Below are positions 34,311 to 46,144 of a DNA stretch of 64,000 nucleotides, in pieces. Position 1 is the first letter of the stretch; every line of letters starts with the position of its first letter. The notes beneath the pieces were generated by a model, which ran no database searches, was not told where the DNA came from, and was given only the letters and a program-made list of their open reading frames with translations. A program made the position numbers and the translations under genes. The stretch comes from Adiantum capillus-veneris (Eukaryota; Streptophyta; Polypodiopsida; Polypodiales; Pteridaceae), in contig CM043963.1 of the NCBI GenBank assembly GCA_014529385.2, forward strand, positions 76,739,412 through 76,803,411. The letters are read 5' to 3'.

Positions 34311-35235
34311 CCAAGACATGGAGAATTCAAATGAAATAGAGTTTTGCTTACAATCTTAATGGCTTGATAATGTCTTAAATTCTTAGTTTCCATCAAATCA
34401 ATATGTTATGAAAGATTTGTATTACATTTCAAACTCTATATTATGGTTTGGTGATTTTAGGAGTTGTGTTGTATGCCATGTTTTTGAAGCTTGACTTGAA
34501 GAAAGCAATACATGTGTGCCAATTTTTTTTTCTTTTGAGCAAAGTCAAGAGCATTTGAACACCCTCATGTTTGACGCACATATCATCACTTCTTGAAATC
34601 TTAAATTCATTTGCATTGATCATTTGTGTAGAGGAAATATGTTCACTCAAGTTGAAACTGATCTCCTTAAATATCTCTCTACATCAATCCCTTGTTTTGA
34701 ATTCAAGGAATCTCTAGTTTGGGGAAAAAAGGCTATTAGTTTTGATCATTTGACAGTTGTGAATTCTTGTGATGGTGTGTACATTTCTCGGAAAACCTAA
34801 AAATAAACTCAATGCTGGTGTGTATCTTGATCAAGAGAAGAGGAGAGTATTGTCACTCACATAACACCTAATGCTATGTGCTAGGGAAATTTTCATGATC
34901 TTTCACACACCTTCTCCTCTATCCTTACACAATTCAAGCTCAATTTCTCGAAAGATTTATAAGCTAAGTTCAAAATTCCAAAATAGCCAAAGGTGTTACC
35001 TCAACTTTCAAGGAATTACATGGAAATTTACCAGGGCTTTAACATCAAATACTTCTATTTCTAGAACTTCGACAACTCTGATGTGGAACCTAGAATTCCT
35101 CTCAATTTTGAGACCAAATTGTTCCACACAAGCATGCGTGATAACAGAAACTTGGGCTCCTCCATCGATATATGATTTCCCCATATTTCTGCCTTTGTGC
35201 AAGGCTTCAACTACTGGGCAGATATCTGCTAACAT
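34080..35235 (-). pseudogene. Aspartic protease of gypsy family 2, interrupted
   Basis: At 35235-35008 the active-site region reads KSYIDGGAQVSVITHACVEQ (Asp-Gly-Gly-Ala). The C-terminal part, YPIILGRPWLRTLGAMQDW, is at 34396-34112. The two parts share FDVKALVNFHV at their junction and are separated by about 600 bp (34400-35000) that looks inserted or rearranged. Retropepsins of this type cut the Gag-Pol polyprotein. This one cannot be read through. Confidence 0.68.
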
Positions 35236-35354
35236 GACGATGATAGATGCCTTCCTTGGCTCCTTTTCTGTAGGGCTGACTAAAGATTTCCATTATCACC
35301 TCAATTTAGGAATCAATTCCATCATTTGTCTAAAGGTTATATTAGCTTTCCTAT

Positions 35355-36554
35355 CTACAATGTCATCTTTAAGGTCGTAGCTAGTTTTTCCAACCCCGAG
35401 TGGAAAATCTGACACTTAAAAATGTCTTCTTGACCTTCTCTTCTTCTTTGTCGTAGCATCATCCCCCTCTTTTGCTCTACCTTTTTCTTACTAGGTCCGG
35501 GAATACCCCTATTATCCCTCTCTTTGGTGGTTCTTTTCCCAGTCGGCATCACATCAACTTCCTTTTTCTTTGACTTCTCTAAAGTGATGACATTTACTAC
35601 CATTCCTTTCCCTTTTTCTTCTATTGTCAATCTACTAGGCCCTGGACCCCTCCTGTATCCATAGCATAATCCTTAGACTTGTCAGGTAAGTGAGAAGGTA
35701 AAGGGAACATGTCTCCCCCCACTCTTGGAGGCCTATCACATTCTGTGCTGTAATGTCCCAATTCTTTGCATTTGAAGCAAGTGGGTAGCCTTCTTTCAGC
35801 ATACTATCCTCTGCCACTTCCACCCGCCGCCGCAGGAGGTCCATCACTTGGTCCATAATATGGTTTACCTTGTCCTCTACCACTTGCATTATTCATAAGA
35901 TTAAGACTTAGATTTTTCATTAGGTCAACCACTTGTCACATATCTTTCCATAGCTCCTCCGTTTCCCCTGATGATGGAGCAACTGGCACCATTGGTGGAG
36001 AAGTATGAACCATTTGGGACTCTGCCACACAAGGGCTGTTTCCTTAATCATTGTACGCACTGTGTCCCATCTCTTCACCTCAAGTGGCCTTAGAGCAGGT
36101 GAACTCACCCCCAGCTGGGCCATTCGCTGATTTTTCCAATCTTTGCTCTTTACTTTTTCCTCCGCATCCTCATAATTAATTGGCTTCTTTAATCCTACTT
36201 TCCACTGTAAAATTGAATTTAAACCTGCTATGAAGCTATCTTTTCTCAACATCGCTAGACGGCGTTTCGGTCCAGTGCTTTGCATAATTGTTCCCACAAT
36301 TTGGTAAATTTTTTTACAAAGTGCTCCATAGATTCTGCTTCTCCTTGTTTTAAGCTTTGAATTAAATGCCATACCTTGTCCACATCTTCCACTTGTTCGT
36401 ATTCCCGCTTCAAGGCATCTTTTAATCCCTCCACTGTCACAACTTGTGGTGGTTCGACTTCTCCTTGCTGCTGGGCTTCAATTTCCCTAAGCCATGTTCC
36501 AGCATCACCTTTCAAACAGATTTGTAGAAGCCTTAACGTCGAGGTGGGTTCCAC
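35355..36554 (-). pseudogene. Gag of gypsy family 2
   Basis: The capsid region is at 36554-36255: LRLLQICLKGDAGTWLREIE, then DVDKVWHLIQSLKQGEAESM, the usual layout of plant gypsy capsid. It continues in another frame (36372-35920) and reaches a CCHC zinc knuckle CFKCKELGHYSTEC near 35793-35750. A basic Lys/Arg-rich stretch lies at 35630-35400. Frameshifts separate all pieces. Confidence 0.75.
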
Positions 36555-36600
36555 AATATGATTACTCGTATCCAGAGTTCCGTGGTGGACCTGGTGAAGA

Positions 36601-37752
36601 AATTTCTACGTTTCTCAAGCAGATGGCCATCTTCTAAACTGGAGGAACTTGAAAAAGGTGCTCAATGTGGGGGCACCAAAAAACTATTGGAATTTCCAAA
36701 CAATGGAAAACCGGCCTCTATAGCTATTTATCCAACAGCTTGGAAAACACACCAAAAGCCTGGGACACCAGTGCATGCTACCCAGATGTCAGCTCACACA
36801 CAAGGCCTCCCTTCTAACACCAACAACAAGACCAATGGCTCAAGAATGCTCCATTGTGCCACTGATTATCTAGTGGATCTTTTACAGTAAAGAAGAAACA
36901 CCTACGATCAACACCCTTATCAGATGCCGCATTAGATCTCACCTCTAACGCCCAAAGTCGGTACTTGAACCTGGTATACACCATCGACCGTTCCACAACT
37001 CAGGAGGATCTTTTACTAAGGGAGAATCATTCCACTTTCACTGATATAAAATCCCCTAGCCCCCTAACTGGTACTGAATCTAGGCATACATTCCTAGCTT
37101 TCCACACTCCTAAAGGGTCTTTTACAGAGGACCAACACAACTCAATTTGCAAGAGAATCCCACGGGAACATCTCTTCGCTCTCACACGTACGGAAAACTT
37201 TGCAATCCCTTTCAGGTACATACATATATGGTTGCATTTTTTTAGATTTAACAACAATTTATACATAACAACCTCTTCAAGATGCAGTAGTCACTATTCA
37301 CATCTCAAGGTAGCAGTTTTTCTAGATGAGGTTTTTTTATAGGACTTTGCATGTGAGAACCACATCCTTCTCAACACTTTAAAAAAACTTATTTGATTCA
37401 ATTTTCTCCTTAAAAACCTTTTTTCTTTTAAAACAGTGAGTACAATTAAGAAGAGAAAAAAAACTATTTCTCTCCTTTTTTCTCACAGAGAAGCTCTCTC
37501 TCTCTCTCTCTCTCTCTCTCAACGTATGCTAGCTTGGACTTTAGAAGATGTAGAGAGCACTTGGTATGATTGGAGTGTATGCAATATCATCGTGTAAGGA
37601 TGGTGTCCAATTGGCAATAGTGTGAGTCAAGAAGATGGCATTTCCACTCGCTTTAGAGAGCATTAAGGAGTTTTTTTATTGTAGTTTGTGGAGAAGATTT
37701 TTGGCATTTTGTATTAACAAAAGCTTGAGAAATATATTTTTTTGGATTTGTA
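36601..37752. other. Spacer, no gene recognised
   Basis: AT-rich, with a (CT)n run at about 37495-37520. The first part may still be leader of the gypsy element at 32884-36600. Frames such as 36965-37342 show no motif. It ends at the left breakpoint of the proposed inversion. Confidence 0.45.
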
Positions 37753-38099
37753 TTTCTCTCTCTATTTATTTCTCTCTATATCCTCTGGCTTCAGTAATAA
37801 GTGATAAATCCTATTTATCCGAATGTATTTTATATTGTTATGCGCTCCCGTTTGTGACAGTGGTATCAGAGCATGGTCTCCTCTCTTTCTCTGTAAAGGA
37901 GGACGACGCTGGGAAGATACGGGAAGAAGCCATGACAAGCCAAGAGAGAAGTAAGCAGGCGGAACCCTAAGTCTTGCAAGGAAAAGCTGGCAGAGTTGGA
38001 AATTTTTTTTTTCTCTCTGCAAGAAGTCAACACAAGACTTGTGATAAATCCTATTTATCCGAATGTATTTTATATTGTTATGCGCTCCCGTTTGTGACA
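37753..38099 (+). repeat. Element C: detached LTR end, primer site, leader and repeated LTR tail
   Basis: 37753-37859 is the last about 107 bp of the C LTR (ending GTTTGTGACA). It is followed by a perfect primer site TGGTATCAGAGC (37861-37872) and about 168 bp of C leader. Then 38041-38099 repeats the last 59 bp of the LTR exactly as at 37801-37859. Next comes GGTTA (38100-38104), the reverse complement of the TAACC that flanks C at 53410. This block is the missing outer end of the C LTR that stops at 46536. Confidence 0.8.
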
Positions 38100-38104
38100 G
38101 GTTA

Positions 38105-38685
38105 GCTGCACTAGAGAAAGTATCAACTAACACATCATCCTTGTGAACAATCACATCATCTTTATCTTGCAAATCATCATGCTTGTGAGAAATCACATCT
38201 TGATCATGCAAATCATCATGCTTGTCATTGTCATTCAAATCATCATGCTTGTCATCATCATGCAAATCCTGTGTGTCATGCTTTGGAGAAGAAGAGACTA
38301 AGAGAGTCTCTTTCTCCCGAATCTCTTGCATCTGTGCCTACACTTGAGAAAAGAATAGGACCAATGCGTCTTTCCTTTCGTTGTGCTCACGCTCCATTTC
38401 GGCTCTTCTTGCTTTGGCCTCCAAGCGTGCTTGCTCGCGCTCACGCTCTATGGCTGCCCTTCTTTCTTCGCGTTCACGTGATATGACTATCATTCTTTCT
38501 TCTCGTTCTAACTTCCTTTCCATAAACAATTTCTCTAACTCCTCCATAGGAGTTAGTGCAATCCTTGGCGTAGATGGGGAAGGGGTTGGGTTGGGAAAAC
38601 CTCCTGGTGGGAAAAATTCTTCTTCGCCTCTCTCATGCTCATCACCTCCAAGCGAAGTATCCATTCCGCTTCGAGTGATGACCAT
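38105..38685 (-). pseudogene. Element D ORF, N-terminal part
   Basis: Starts at the ATG at 38685 (MVITRSGMDTSLGGDEHE), about 450 bp inside the D primer site. It has a Pro-rich stretch, then a long charged helix (repeated EREREQARLEAKARRAEM-type heptads, likely coiled coil), a TAG at 38340-38338, then in the same frame repeats of KHDDLxD. It reaches SSAANL at the insertion point of element C. Charged coiled coils are common at the start of plant Gag proteins, but no capsid or zinc knuckle follows. The frame resumes in phase at 53411. One nonsense codon breaks it. Confidence 0.6.
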
Positions 38686-39136
38686 CCACTGAAGTCGTGG
38701 GTTCTTGTTGTCTTGGGTTCTTAAGTTCACGAGGAACTTGGGTTCTTGCGGGTTCTTGAGGTTCTTGGGTTCTTGCGGGTCTTGAGGTTCTTCTTTCGCT
38801 TGCAATCTGTGTTAGAGAAGGATCTTCTGTTCACCCGGGTTCTGCTCTTTTCCGCAGACGCACCCTTTGGCGACCTTGCGCTCACACCAAGGTTTCTTTT
38901 TCCCACCTCACGTCGATTGGCCGGCCGCTAAGTGTACGGTCCGCTTCAATGAGTGAAAAGAGGCACAAGGGGAGGCTGGACAAGCCCTTCTTTCTTGGGT
39001 TTCCTGTCACTCTTCAAAAACACGATTAGTAATCGATACGGCCAAGAGGACTTGGGTTACGTGCGACCGGAACAGGCAAAAAAAAATCCTGTGGTTCTTG
39101 TGGTTCTTTCCTTGAGTGATACAGAACACTACCAAA

Positions 39137-39148
39137 GCTCTGATACCA
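39137..39148 (-). other. Primer-binding site (initiator tRNA-Met) of element D
   Basis: Minus-strand TGGTATCAGAGC, perfect complement, one base inside the LTR edge at 39150. Confidence 0.9.
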
Positions 39149-39149
39149 A

Positions 39150-40061
39150 TGTTAGGTGCAACAGAATGAATGTTTGAACTTTGCTCAAGATGAGTGCTCC
39201 GAACTGTGCTCAAGGTTCCTTTTACTTAGGGAAGGAAGAGCCTTCCGTTCCTTTAGTGAGAGAGTGCAATGGACACAAACAAAGTGGTGAACAATGTGAA
39301 TGAAGGTGCTGGACTGACAGCTAGAGAGAGAAGAGAATACAACACCAGAATGTTGTCAAACCCTCCTCCGAAGGCCCCACTCTCTATGGCGAGAGCGGTC
39401 TACTTATGATTGCACAAATCTCTACAATGCTTGGACTTGCCGACGATGAGGACGACGACGAGACGGGCTGAAATCTGAAAATGCTAAGGGCTAAAATCTG
39501 CAAATCTTTATCTACTGAATTATGACTCTATGTCGGGGACGATGTCGATGGTGACGGTGCAACAACGACGCGCTTGGGCTGATCTTGGGTCTATGGCTGA
39601 AAACGCAAGGGTTTACCGCCGGTGGGGGGTCTTGTTGAGAAGGTGCCTGTTGAACGCGAAGTTCCTGCTGCCTCTTCTGCCAGAAAGTGCTAGCGCTAGG
39701 TTTGCCCTACCTACTTTCCAACAAAAGTCACTTAATAAATAAGTGAAAAATATCAAAAATAGAAATAATAAGTTTAATGCACTAGAAAATTCCCCTAATG
39801 GATTCTGATAAATTTTGATGGGAATACTGATGATCATGCTATGTGCAACCGGAGGATATGCATCTAATCTACGTGACTGGCCATGCACGGTCTGCGAACA
39901 GACTCACAAAAGTGTCAGATCACTTCCTATTCTAGACTGACTTGACTGAACTGAACCCTTGTCATGCTGTAGCTTGTCCACGGACATATAAGGTTGGTTG
40001 TGTATCCTTGTCATGCTGTAGCTTGTCCACGGACACAGAGGGTTGGATGTGTCACGTGACA
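39150..40061 (-). repeat. Element D 5' LTR (912 bp)
   Basis: TGTTAGGTGCAGC-type start on the plus strand (39150) and end GTCACGTGACA (40061), so TGTCACGTGACA...GCACCTAACA in element sense. It is the inverted partner of 54292-55667, sharing the doubled CCTTGTCATGCTGTAGCTTG block near the outer edge. It lacks about 460 bp found inside the other copy. It is flanked at 40062-40066 by AGACA, the reverse complement of the TGTCT at 55668. Confidence 0.85.
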
Positions 40062-41165
40062 AGACAACATCTCGGACAGGCAGCTCCTCAAGCACGTTTT
40101 GTGCTTTATGAAGTGTACCACATTTGGACATGTCCTGCAATTCATGCACTCCTTGTGTAACCCGACCACATGCTTGTGTAATGCCATAGGCCTTCAAGAT
40201 GCAATTGTACGTGCTTGCATTTGGAGAGAGGCCCTCTCTTTGCATCTGCTGAAAATAGCTCTTTTTCTTCCTGACCTGACCCTGTTGGACATATCCTGCA
40301 ATCAATGCACTCCATGAGTCAACATGCATCTGGAGAGACATCCTCGCTTCGCATCAGCTGAAAACAGCCCTAAGCGTATGTGATTGTGTAATGTCACATG
40401 CCTTCAAGGCGCAATTGCAAGTGCTCTCTTTTTCTTCCTTACCCTAATCCTATTGGACATATCTTGCAATCAATGCACTCCATGAGACAACATGCATGTG
40501 GAGAGACACCCTGGCTTTGCATTAACTAACAACATCCAAGAGCGTATGTGATTGTATCTGGAGAGACACCCTTGCTTTGCATCCGCTACTGCTAAAAGCC
40601 ACATTTGGACATATCTTGGAATTCATGCAGTCCTTGTGTAACCCGACGACATGCTTGTGTAATGCCACATGCCTTCAAGGTGCAAATGTCTGTGATTGCA
40701 TTTGGAGAGATGCCCTCTCTCTGCATCTACTGAAAACAACTCTTTTTCTTCCTAACCCTCAGCCTATTGGACATATCCTGCAATCAATGCAGTCCATGAG
40801 TCAACATGCATCTGGAGAGACACCCTCGCTTTGCATCCGCTAAAAACTGCCCATAGCTCCTTGGCCCTACCCATCCCGCAATCATTGCATTTCAAGAGAC
40901 GGCATCCCAGATAGGAAGCACCTCAAGCACTTTTTGCGCTTTACGAAGTGCACCACATTTGGCATACATGTCGACCAAGGGAGTGCCAAGCCTGATGTTT
41001 TCGTTCAACAACCCCTATTGGACATATTCTGCAATCAATGCACTCCATGAGACAACATGCATCTCGAGAGACACCCTCGCTTCGCATCTGCTGAAAAACA
41101 CCCAGAGATCCTTGGCCCTGCCCATCTTGCAATCATTGCATTTCAAGAGACGACATCCCATTAAG
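40062..41165 (-). pseudogene. Decayed PPR array, left part
   Basis: Minus-strand remnants of pentatricopeptide repeats of the plant PLS type: VHFIKH with LRSCLSEM, ALGVFQQMRSEGVS-like, and motifs such as MYAKCGALxKAQKVLE read in shifting frames. PPR proteins bind organelle RNA. Here every unit has stops or frameshifts (for example TGA in place of Trp in VVSWNA). The array stops at 40062 exactly at the target duplication of element D, and its continuation is at 55668. Confidence 0.78.
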
Positions 41166-41334
41166 TGCAACGCATGCGGCTTTACCACGTGGATATCCTC
41201 GGCGACCTATCAAAAAAGGCTCAGTGTGACAATGTTTTCGATGGACACACACAAATTACCTACCCCAATGTCACTAAGCCAAGTTGCTAATCTCGACTTT
41301 CCTCCTCCTCCTCCTCCTCCTCCTCCTCCTCCTC

Positions 41335-41389
<55 letters not shown>

Positions 41390-41521
41390 GTGTGCGCGCG
41401 TGCATGTGCATGTGATAGATTGGTCTTAGTTCATCAATCAAATTAGATTCCTTGAATACGTCATTGAGAAATCAGATAGGGTGCATCAAACAGCCATTCT
41501 TCTTCTTCTTCTTCTTCTTCT

Positions 41522-41582
<61 letters not shown>

Positions 41583-42452
41583 ATTTCATTTCTCCACGCA
41601 AGTTCAAGACTCATTGGACACGGATCTATGAGGTCTCTTGGGATTGTTCCTTTGACGTTGCAAATGCAAGTCTTCTTCTTCTTCTCTCGTGCTCCGGCTC
41701 TCATGGTGGGTGCATCAATAGCTAGTCACCAAACCCACTGCTGCATCCGGCACATCCGGGTGCCAAGTTGCATATTAGTGATGGTGCAATACGTAGTCCT
41801 CTGATTCAAATACACAAAGAGACTTGTGAGGTCTGGTGGCTTGCTTGGAGTACTTGTGGATTTCATTTTGAGCATGACACACATCATCTTAACAGCTACA
41901 TGGGTTATTTGCAACTGATTGGATAGTGTATTGGCTACTATTCTCGCTACTATTGCATTAAAAAGCACACAATCTACCATTTCCCTTGCTCTGATGAGAA
42001 CAATAGCTTCCTCACCAAATGTAAAGTATGAGGTTTCCTTCAAGGTCGCTTAATCCACTGAGCTCCTATGCCGGTGCAGACCTCCCTTGCACGCTTTCCT
42101 TGAGTAGTATCGCTCAAACAAACGTCAAGACCTTCCCTACAGCTAGGGACTTTGGAGGTGTTTTTTGGCTTACATCATCCAGCTTCGGAGAGAGCACTCT
42201 AAGCTACACCTCACATCTGCAAAAAGACAGGGTGTTGCCATGCATCTCCCTTTTACTCTCATGAAATAATTGGCATATAGTACAGTGTATCTCAAAGATA
42301 TCAGGTGAATGGGCGGCGTTAGTGGCTAGGGCATCACTCTTCTTCACCTCTGCCACTACCCCTTCAAATAATTGGTGGCTATTTTCTCAATTGCAAATCG
42401 CATTCTCATCAGCCCTGTTGGCCATAACATTAGTGAGAATTGTTCCCTTTCC

Positions 42453-42545
<93 letters not shown>

Positions 42546-43706
42546 CCCTGTAGACAATCAAGCTCCTTGCATCGAATTCATGAGAGACACAATATGCTTG
42601 TGATGCTTGCGAAAAGAGAGAGATAAAGGATAACTTCTAAATACTTGTACCTCTACGTATGTAGACATAGGCCAAAAATAAGGATACCTGCAAGTAGTGA
42701 GCAGTGGCTAGCACTATGATACGGAGCCATGAAGAGAATGGTGTGAGCTAGTTTGTGGTTTGTGGTTATATAGAGTGTGCATCTTCCTGTAACAAAAATA
42801 AGCAAGAGAGAGGCAACACATCTGTGTATTTCCTGTATCAAAATGTAGACAGGAGAGAGAGAGAGAGAGAGAGAGAGAGTCGAAACCTGCTTGCAAGAGA
42901 AGGAGGCCAGTTGTATTCGTCACCTGAGAGAGTCGTTACCTGCTCGCCATAGTCGAGGAGCTGCTAATGGACATAGCCTAGTCGTGGCATTTTTTTCCCC
43001 CTATTTTGTTCGTAGCCTTAGAGCGCCTTCTCATACCCCGGTTTAACGCGCTGCTCAAAGGGTGCGCACATGAAGATTTACCAGCAAGGAATTCTCTGCA
43101 GCCGAAAATTTAGCACACTGTCGCCAAGCCCTCTTCGCACACACAATCTACTCATCTCCATGGAATATGCTCTCCCTCCCCTTCGCTTTTTGCGAGATTG
43201 GTGGGCCGCAGTGGCTAACTACGTCCCAAGCGCTACTTTGACGGGTTTGCCGCAGCGGGATGAAGATTCTTGCCACATTGTTCTCTCTTGCCGCTGCGGT
43301 TCAAGATGAGCTCCATGTGCGCACCTCTTCAGAGATCCTCTTGCCGAACGCCTATTTCCCATACTCCATCCGGAATCGCCTCATAGGTTGAAACGGCAAT
43401 TGGACTGCAGGGTACTTGAACCACCTCCTACATTCACAGCAGAGCATCTTTACCGGCTTGCTCCCATCTGCAACCTAACTTTGGCACTGTTTTCAGCATT
43501 GTTCGGTCACCTAAATGGTGCAGCCTCTCCACGTTGCAGGTCTTTTCTCTCTGCAGCGATATGTGGCGGTCTATGTGCTTGCAAGGTATTTTTGGAAGGC
43601 CAATCATAAGCTCGAGGACCTTTTCCATAACAGCAGCTTTAGCTGTTTTAAGGGAAGGCGCTCTTAGGCTCAGAGGTCGCACACTGTCTTGGCTCAGTCG
43701 GGTCGT
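41166..43706. other. Spacer with microsatellites, no gene recognised
   Basis: Holds (CCT)n then (CT)n at about 41302-41386, (TTC)n then (TC)n at about 41503-41579, (GT)n(GA)n at 42454-42541 and a short GA run at about 42852-42878. Open frames such as 41726-42043 (minus) and 43388-43609 (plus) show no domain. Confidence 0.55.
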
Positions 43707-44200
43707 CCTCGTCACTAAATGACACCTCCCCAGGGAGGTGGGATCAATGGCCCACAGTAGGCGTCGCGAGGCGGGTGCAATCCAGACCGTCCGATCGACA
43801 TTTAAACTAGGTGTGAACTAAGCGTGAACTCGGAGATATGTGCACCACACCAAATTTGGTGTGAACTCGGTGTGAACTCGACATGAACACGGTGTGAACT
43901 AGGGAGGGCCTACACACCACACCAAATTTGGTGTGAACTTAATGCGAACTCGGTGTGAACTAGGTGTAAACATGTCCGCGACGCCGTGATCTATAAACTT
44001 ATCCCACACAAACCTTTCAACGAGCGCGCGTTAGCCTAGTGGTTAGAGTCAATCCCATGGGGGAGAGGGTAGTGGGTTCAAGTCCTGGATCCGAAAAGTG
44101 GGAATCTTTTGCATTCCGTAGGCAATCCAACGGTCATGATCAACCGGTGATCCGGAGCCATTGATCCCACCTCCAAATGGAGGTGTCAATTAGTGACGAG
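43707..44200. mobile_element. Non-autonomous element with inverted termini
   Basis: The left end CCTCGTCACTAAATGACACC (43707) and right end GGTGTCAATTAGTGACGAG (to 44200) are inverted repeats. The pairing extends inward through GGTGGGATCAATGGC / GCCATTGATCCCACC, for about 44 bp. The inside holds tandem GGTGTGAACTCG-type repeats (about 43810-43970) and a tRNA-like segment. No ORF is present. The ends contain CACTA/TAGTG, but pairing continues outside them, so the superfamily is unsettled. Confidence 0.65.
44031..44090 (+). mobile_element. tRNA-derived SINE head or RNA polymerase III promoter
   Basis: Box A-like TTAGCCTAGTGGTTAG (44031-44046) and box B GGTTCAAGTCC (44075-44085) are spaced as in tRNA genes and plant SINEs. 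No cloverleaf with a matching acceptor stem is evident. It lies inside the inverted-termini element 43707-44200. Confidence 0.6.
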
Positions 44201-44596
44201 GGTCGCAAGCCGCCGTTTCTCTCTCCCTCTTTTGGAACGTAGCCTTCATCTCTCAGTTTGCACCACTTGTAAAGGGCACTCCCCTCCCCCGTGTTCGGGA
44301 AAAATGTGTCTCAGCTTAATATCGTGTCGTTTCCAATTTCAAAAATTTCGGTTGAGGGCAAGGGGAAAAGGATAAATTCGGCTCCAAACAGAGAAAAATA
44401 GTGTAAAACCCCTAATTTTCTAAAATTTTCTCTTGGAAAAATCGAGAAAAAGAATTTTGTATGTTTGAAAAAATGATTCTTCCCAAACACTGCCTCCCCC
44501 ATATTAGTTAAGTAAATACAAGACAAAAAGTTTTGGGCATTTCCCCATGGAGGAAACTTAGAAAGGGCCCTTTTCCCTTGTTTTCCACATAGTGTT

Positions 44597-44650
44597 CAAC
44601 ATCATGAGCTTCTACAGAGGAGGAACCATGTACCTAGCTAGGTGCGGTTT
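44597..44650. mobile_element. Half copy of the hairpin MITE seen at 60345
   Basis: CAACATCATGAGCTTCTACAG followed by TACCTAGCTAGG matches the left half of 60345-60458. The mirrored right half is missing. Confidence 0.5.
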
Positions 44651-44710
44651 GGGGTAGGGGACTGCCAGCCCTCCCGGGGGGAGCTCTTTTTCTTTTCAAA
44701 TTCCGCACTC

Positions 44711-44936
44711 AAAATATACACCCATGTCATGTGGCTAAAATCACCCATCGTGTCCTCTTCCCAACAATTTTCTTGGCTTTCCATTATGGAACTATTCAAT
44801 GAAACATTTATATTGCATCCCTCAAAATGTACACCCATGTCATGTGGCTAAAATCACCCATCGTGTCCTCTTGCCAACAACTTTCTTGCCTTTCCATTAT
44901 GGAATTATTCAATGAAACATTCATATTGCATCCCTT
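44711..44936. repeat. Tandem duplication, period about 113 bp
   Basis: ACACCCATGTCATGTGGCTA and the following TTTCCATTATGGAA stretch occur twice with few changes. Confidence 0.9.
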
Positions 44937-44959
44937 GATCTGACTAACTGACGCTAAGT

Positions 44960-45085
44960 TTTTTACACTCGGGGCCATGTATGTGCTTGTACATACATAT
45001 ACATGTACATGTATATACATTTGATCTTTTACACTTGGGGCCATGTATGTGCATGTACATATACATGTACATGCATGCCCACATA
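44960..45085. repeat. Tandem duplication, period about 64 bp
   Basis: TTTTACACT.GGGGCCATGTATGTGC followed by TACATGTACATG occurs at about 44960 and 45024. The unit is rich in self-complementary TACATGTA. Confidence 0.8.
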
Positions 45086-46113
45086 TATGCTTTGAGTAGT
45101 TGTCGAAAGGGACTGTTGATGGCTATCACAACAAGTTTTAGACATTTTCTCACCCACAAAAAAATGGTGTAAATATCAACATTCATACATATGCCCATGA
45201 AAATGAATTTTTATACCTACTCTCAATGTGAATCTTACATTTGTAACTGGTGCTAATTTTTGTCAATCCCATTTTTTACATTGGAATTTTTTCATGTACC
45301 TAATTCACACAACTAACTACAAGTATTTTCTCTATGTCAAAAATTTTCATGTAAAAATATTATAAGTAAAAATACACAATACAAAAATATACTTTCTCAT
45401 ACACTTCATTTTTCACACCTTAGCACACCCGAGATATCCGGGTTGCAATAAGCGATTTCTGAAGTGATAATCACTCATTTCATATATTATTTGATCTCAA
45501 TTACTTACTGCCTAAAGGCATGAAGAAGAACTTATGTAATATTCTATATGTTGGCAATTTACACCATCGCTTGTTGGTAGACTCCAGGCTACTCTATTTG
45601 TTGAAAGGCATTCTATGCCATCTTGTCCATGTATAAACTCTCCCACAAAGAAGAGTTGTATGTTTCTTTTATGCTCATGTGAGAGGAGCAACTTAATACT
45701 ACACGCTCCTTTGACTTGGCACTAAAGAGCTAAGTTCACATCAGGATCTAGATTCACAATGATATTATCATGTAATACATATACATTTTTGTGTAAAAGG
45801 ACCTTCCAGTAGAAGATTGTCCTCACCCCAATAGTCTCTCAAGCTAGATAACTGCCACTCTTCTAGTACTGTAGTTTTTTTCTTCAAGGGACTCTCAACA
45901 ATTCCCTTCTTGTCAATTGCATGTAGACAAGGACATGGAGAAAGTATGTGTGCACTCTCAAAAATATCCACAACTCTCTTTTTTGAAGTTGAGAGTACTA
46001 AGCATATTGTGTGCTAGTTTTCACAATTTAAAGATTGCTTGGAATGATATGTGGAGAGTAAATGGACCATTTGTAGAAATTCAATCTATAATATTATATA
46101 TATATATATATAT

Positions 46114-46144
<31 letters not shown>

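Larger units (their letters stand above)
32884..36600 (-). mobile_element. Gypsy family 2 element, decayed (gag, protease, RT)
   Basis: Minus-strand order: gag (36554-35600), aspartic protease (35235-34080, interrupted), RT (33770-32884). RNase H, integrase and LTRs were not found; the RT breaks off at 32884 beside a GT/GA repeat. It belongs to the same family as the RT scraps at 12714-14352 and 16490-16560. Many stops and frameshifts are present. Confidence 0.8.

Noticed and set aside
32884-36600. Integrated pararetrovirus (caulimovirid)
   Set aside because: The RT could suggest it, but the DGGA protease, the gag layout with CCHC knuckle and the lack of a movement protein fit a Ty3/gypsy retrotransposon.
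41726-42043. 105-codon open frame on the minus strand
   Set aside because: No family resemblance, and it sits in microsatellite-rich spacer.
44031-44090. Functional tRNA gene
   Set aside because: Box A and box B are present, but I could not pair an acceptor stem or place a normal anticodon arm. A SINE head or tRNA-like promoter fits better.
43707-44200. Firm assignment to CACTA (En/Spm) transposons
   Set aside because: CACTA and TAGTG occur near the ends, but the inverted repeat continues outside them and no 3-bp target duplication matches, so only a generic inverted-termini element is called.
46096-46144. AT/TTTA run as a matrix-attachment or origin element
   Set aside because: A simple microsatellite explains it. 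No further supporting motif is seen.
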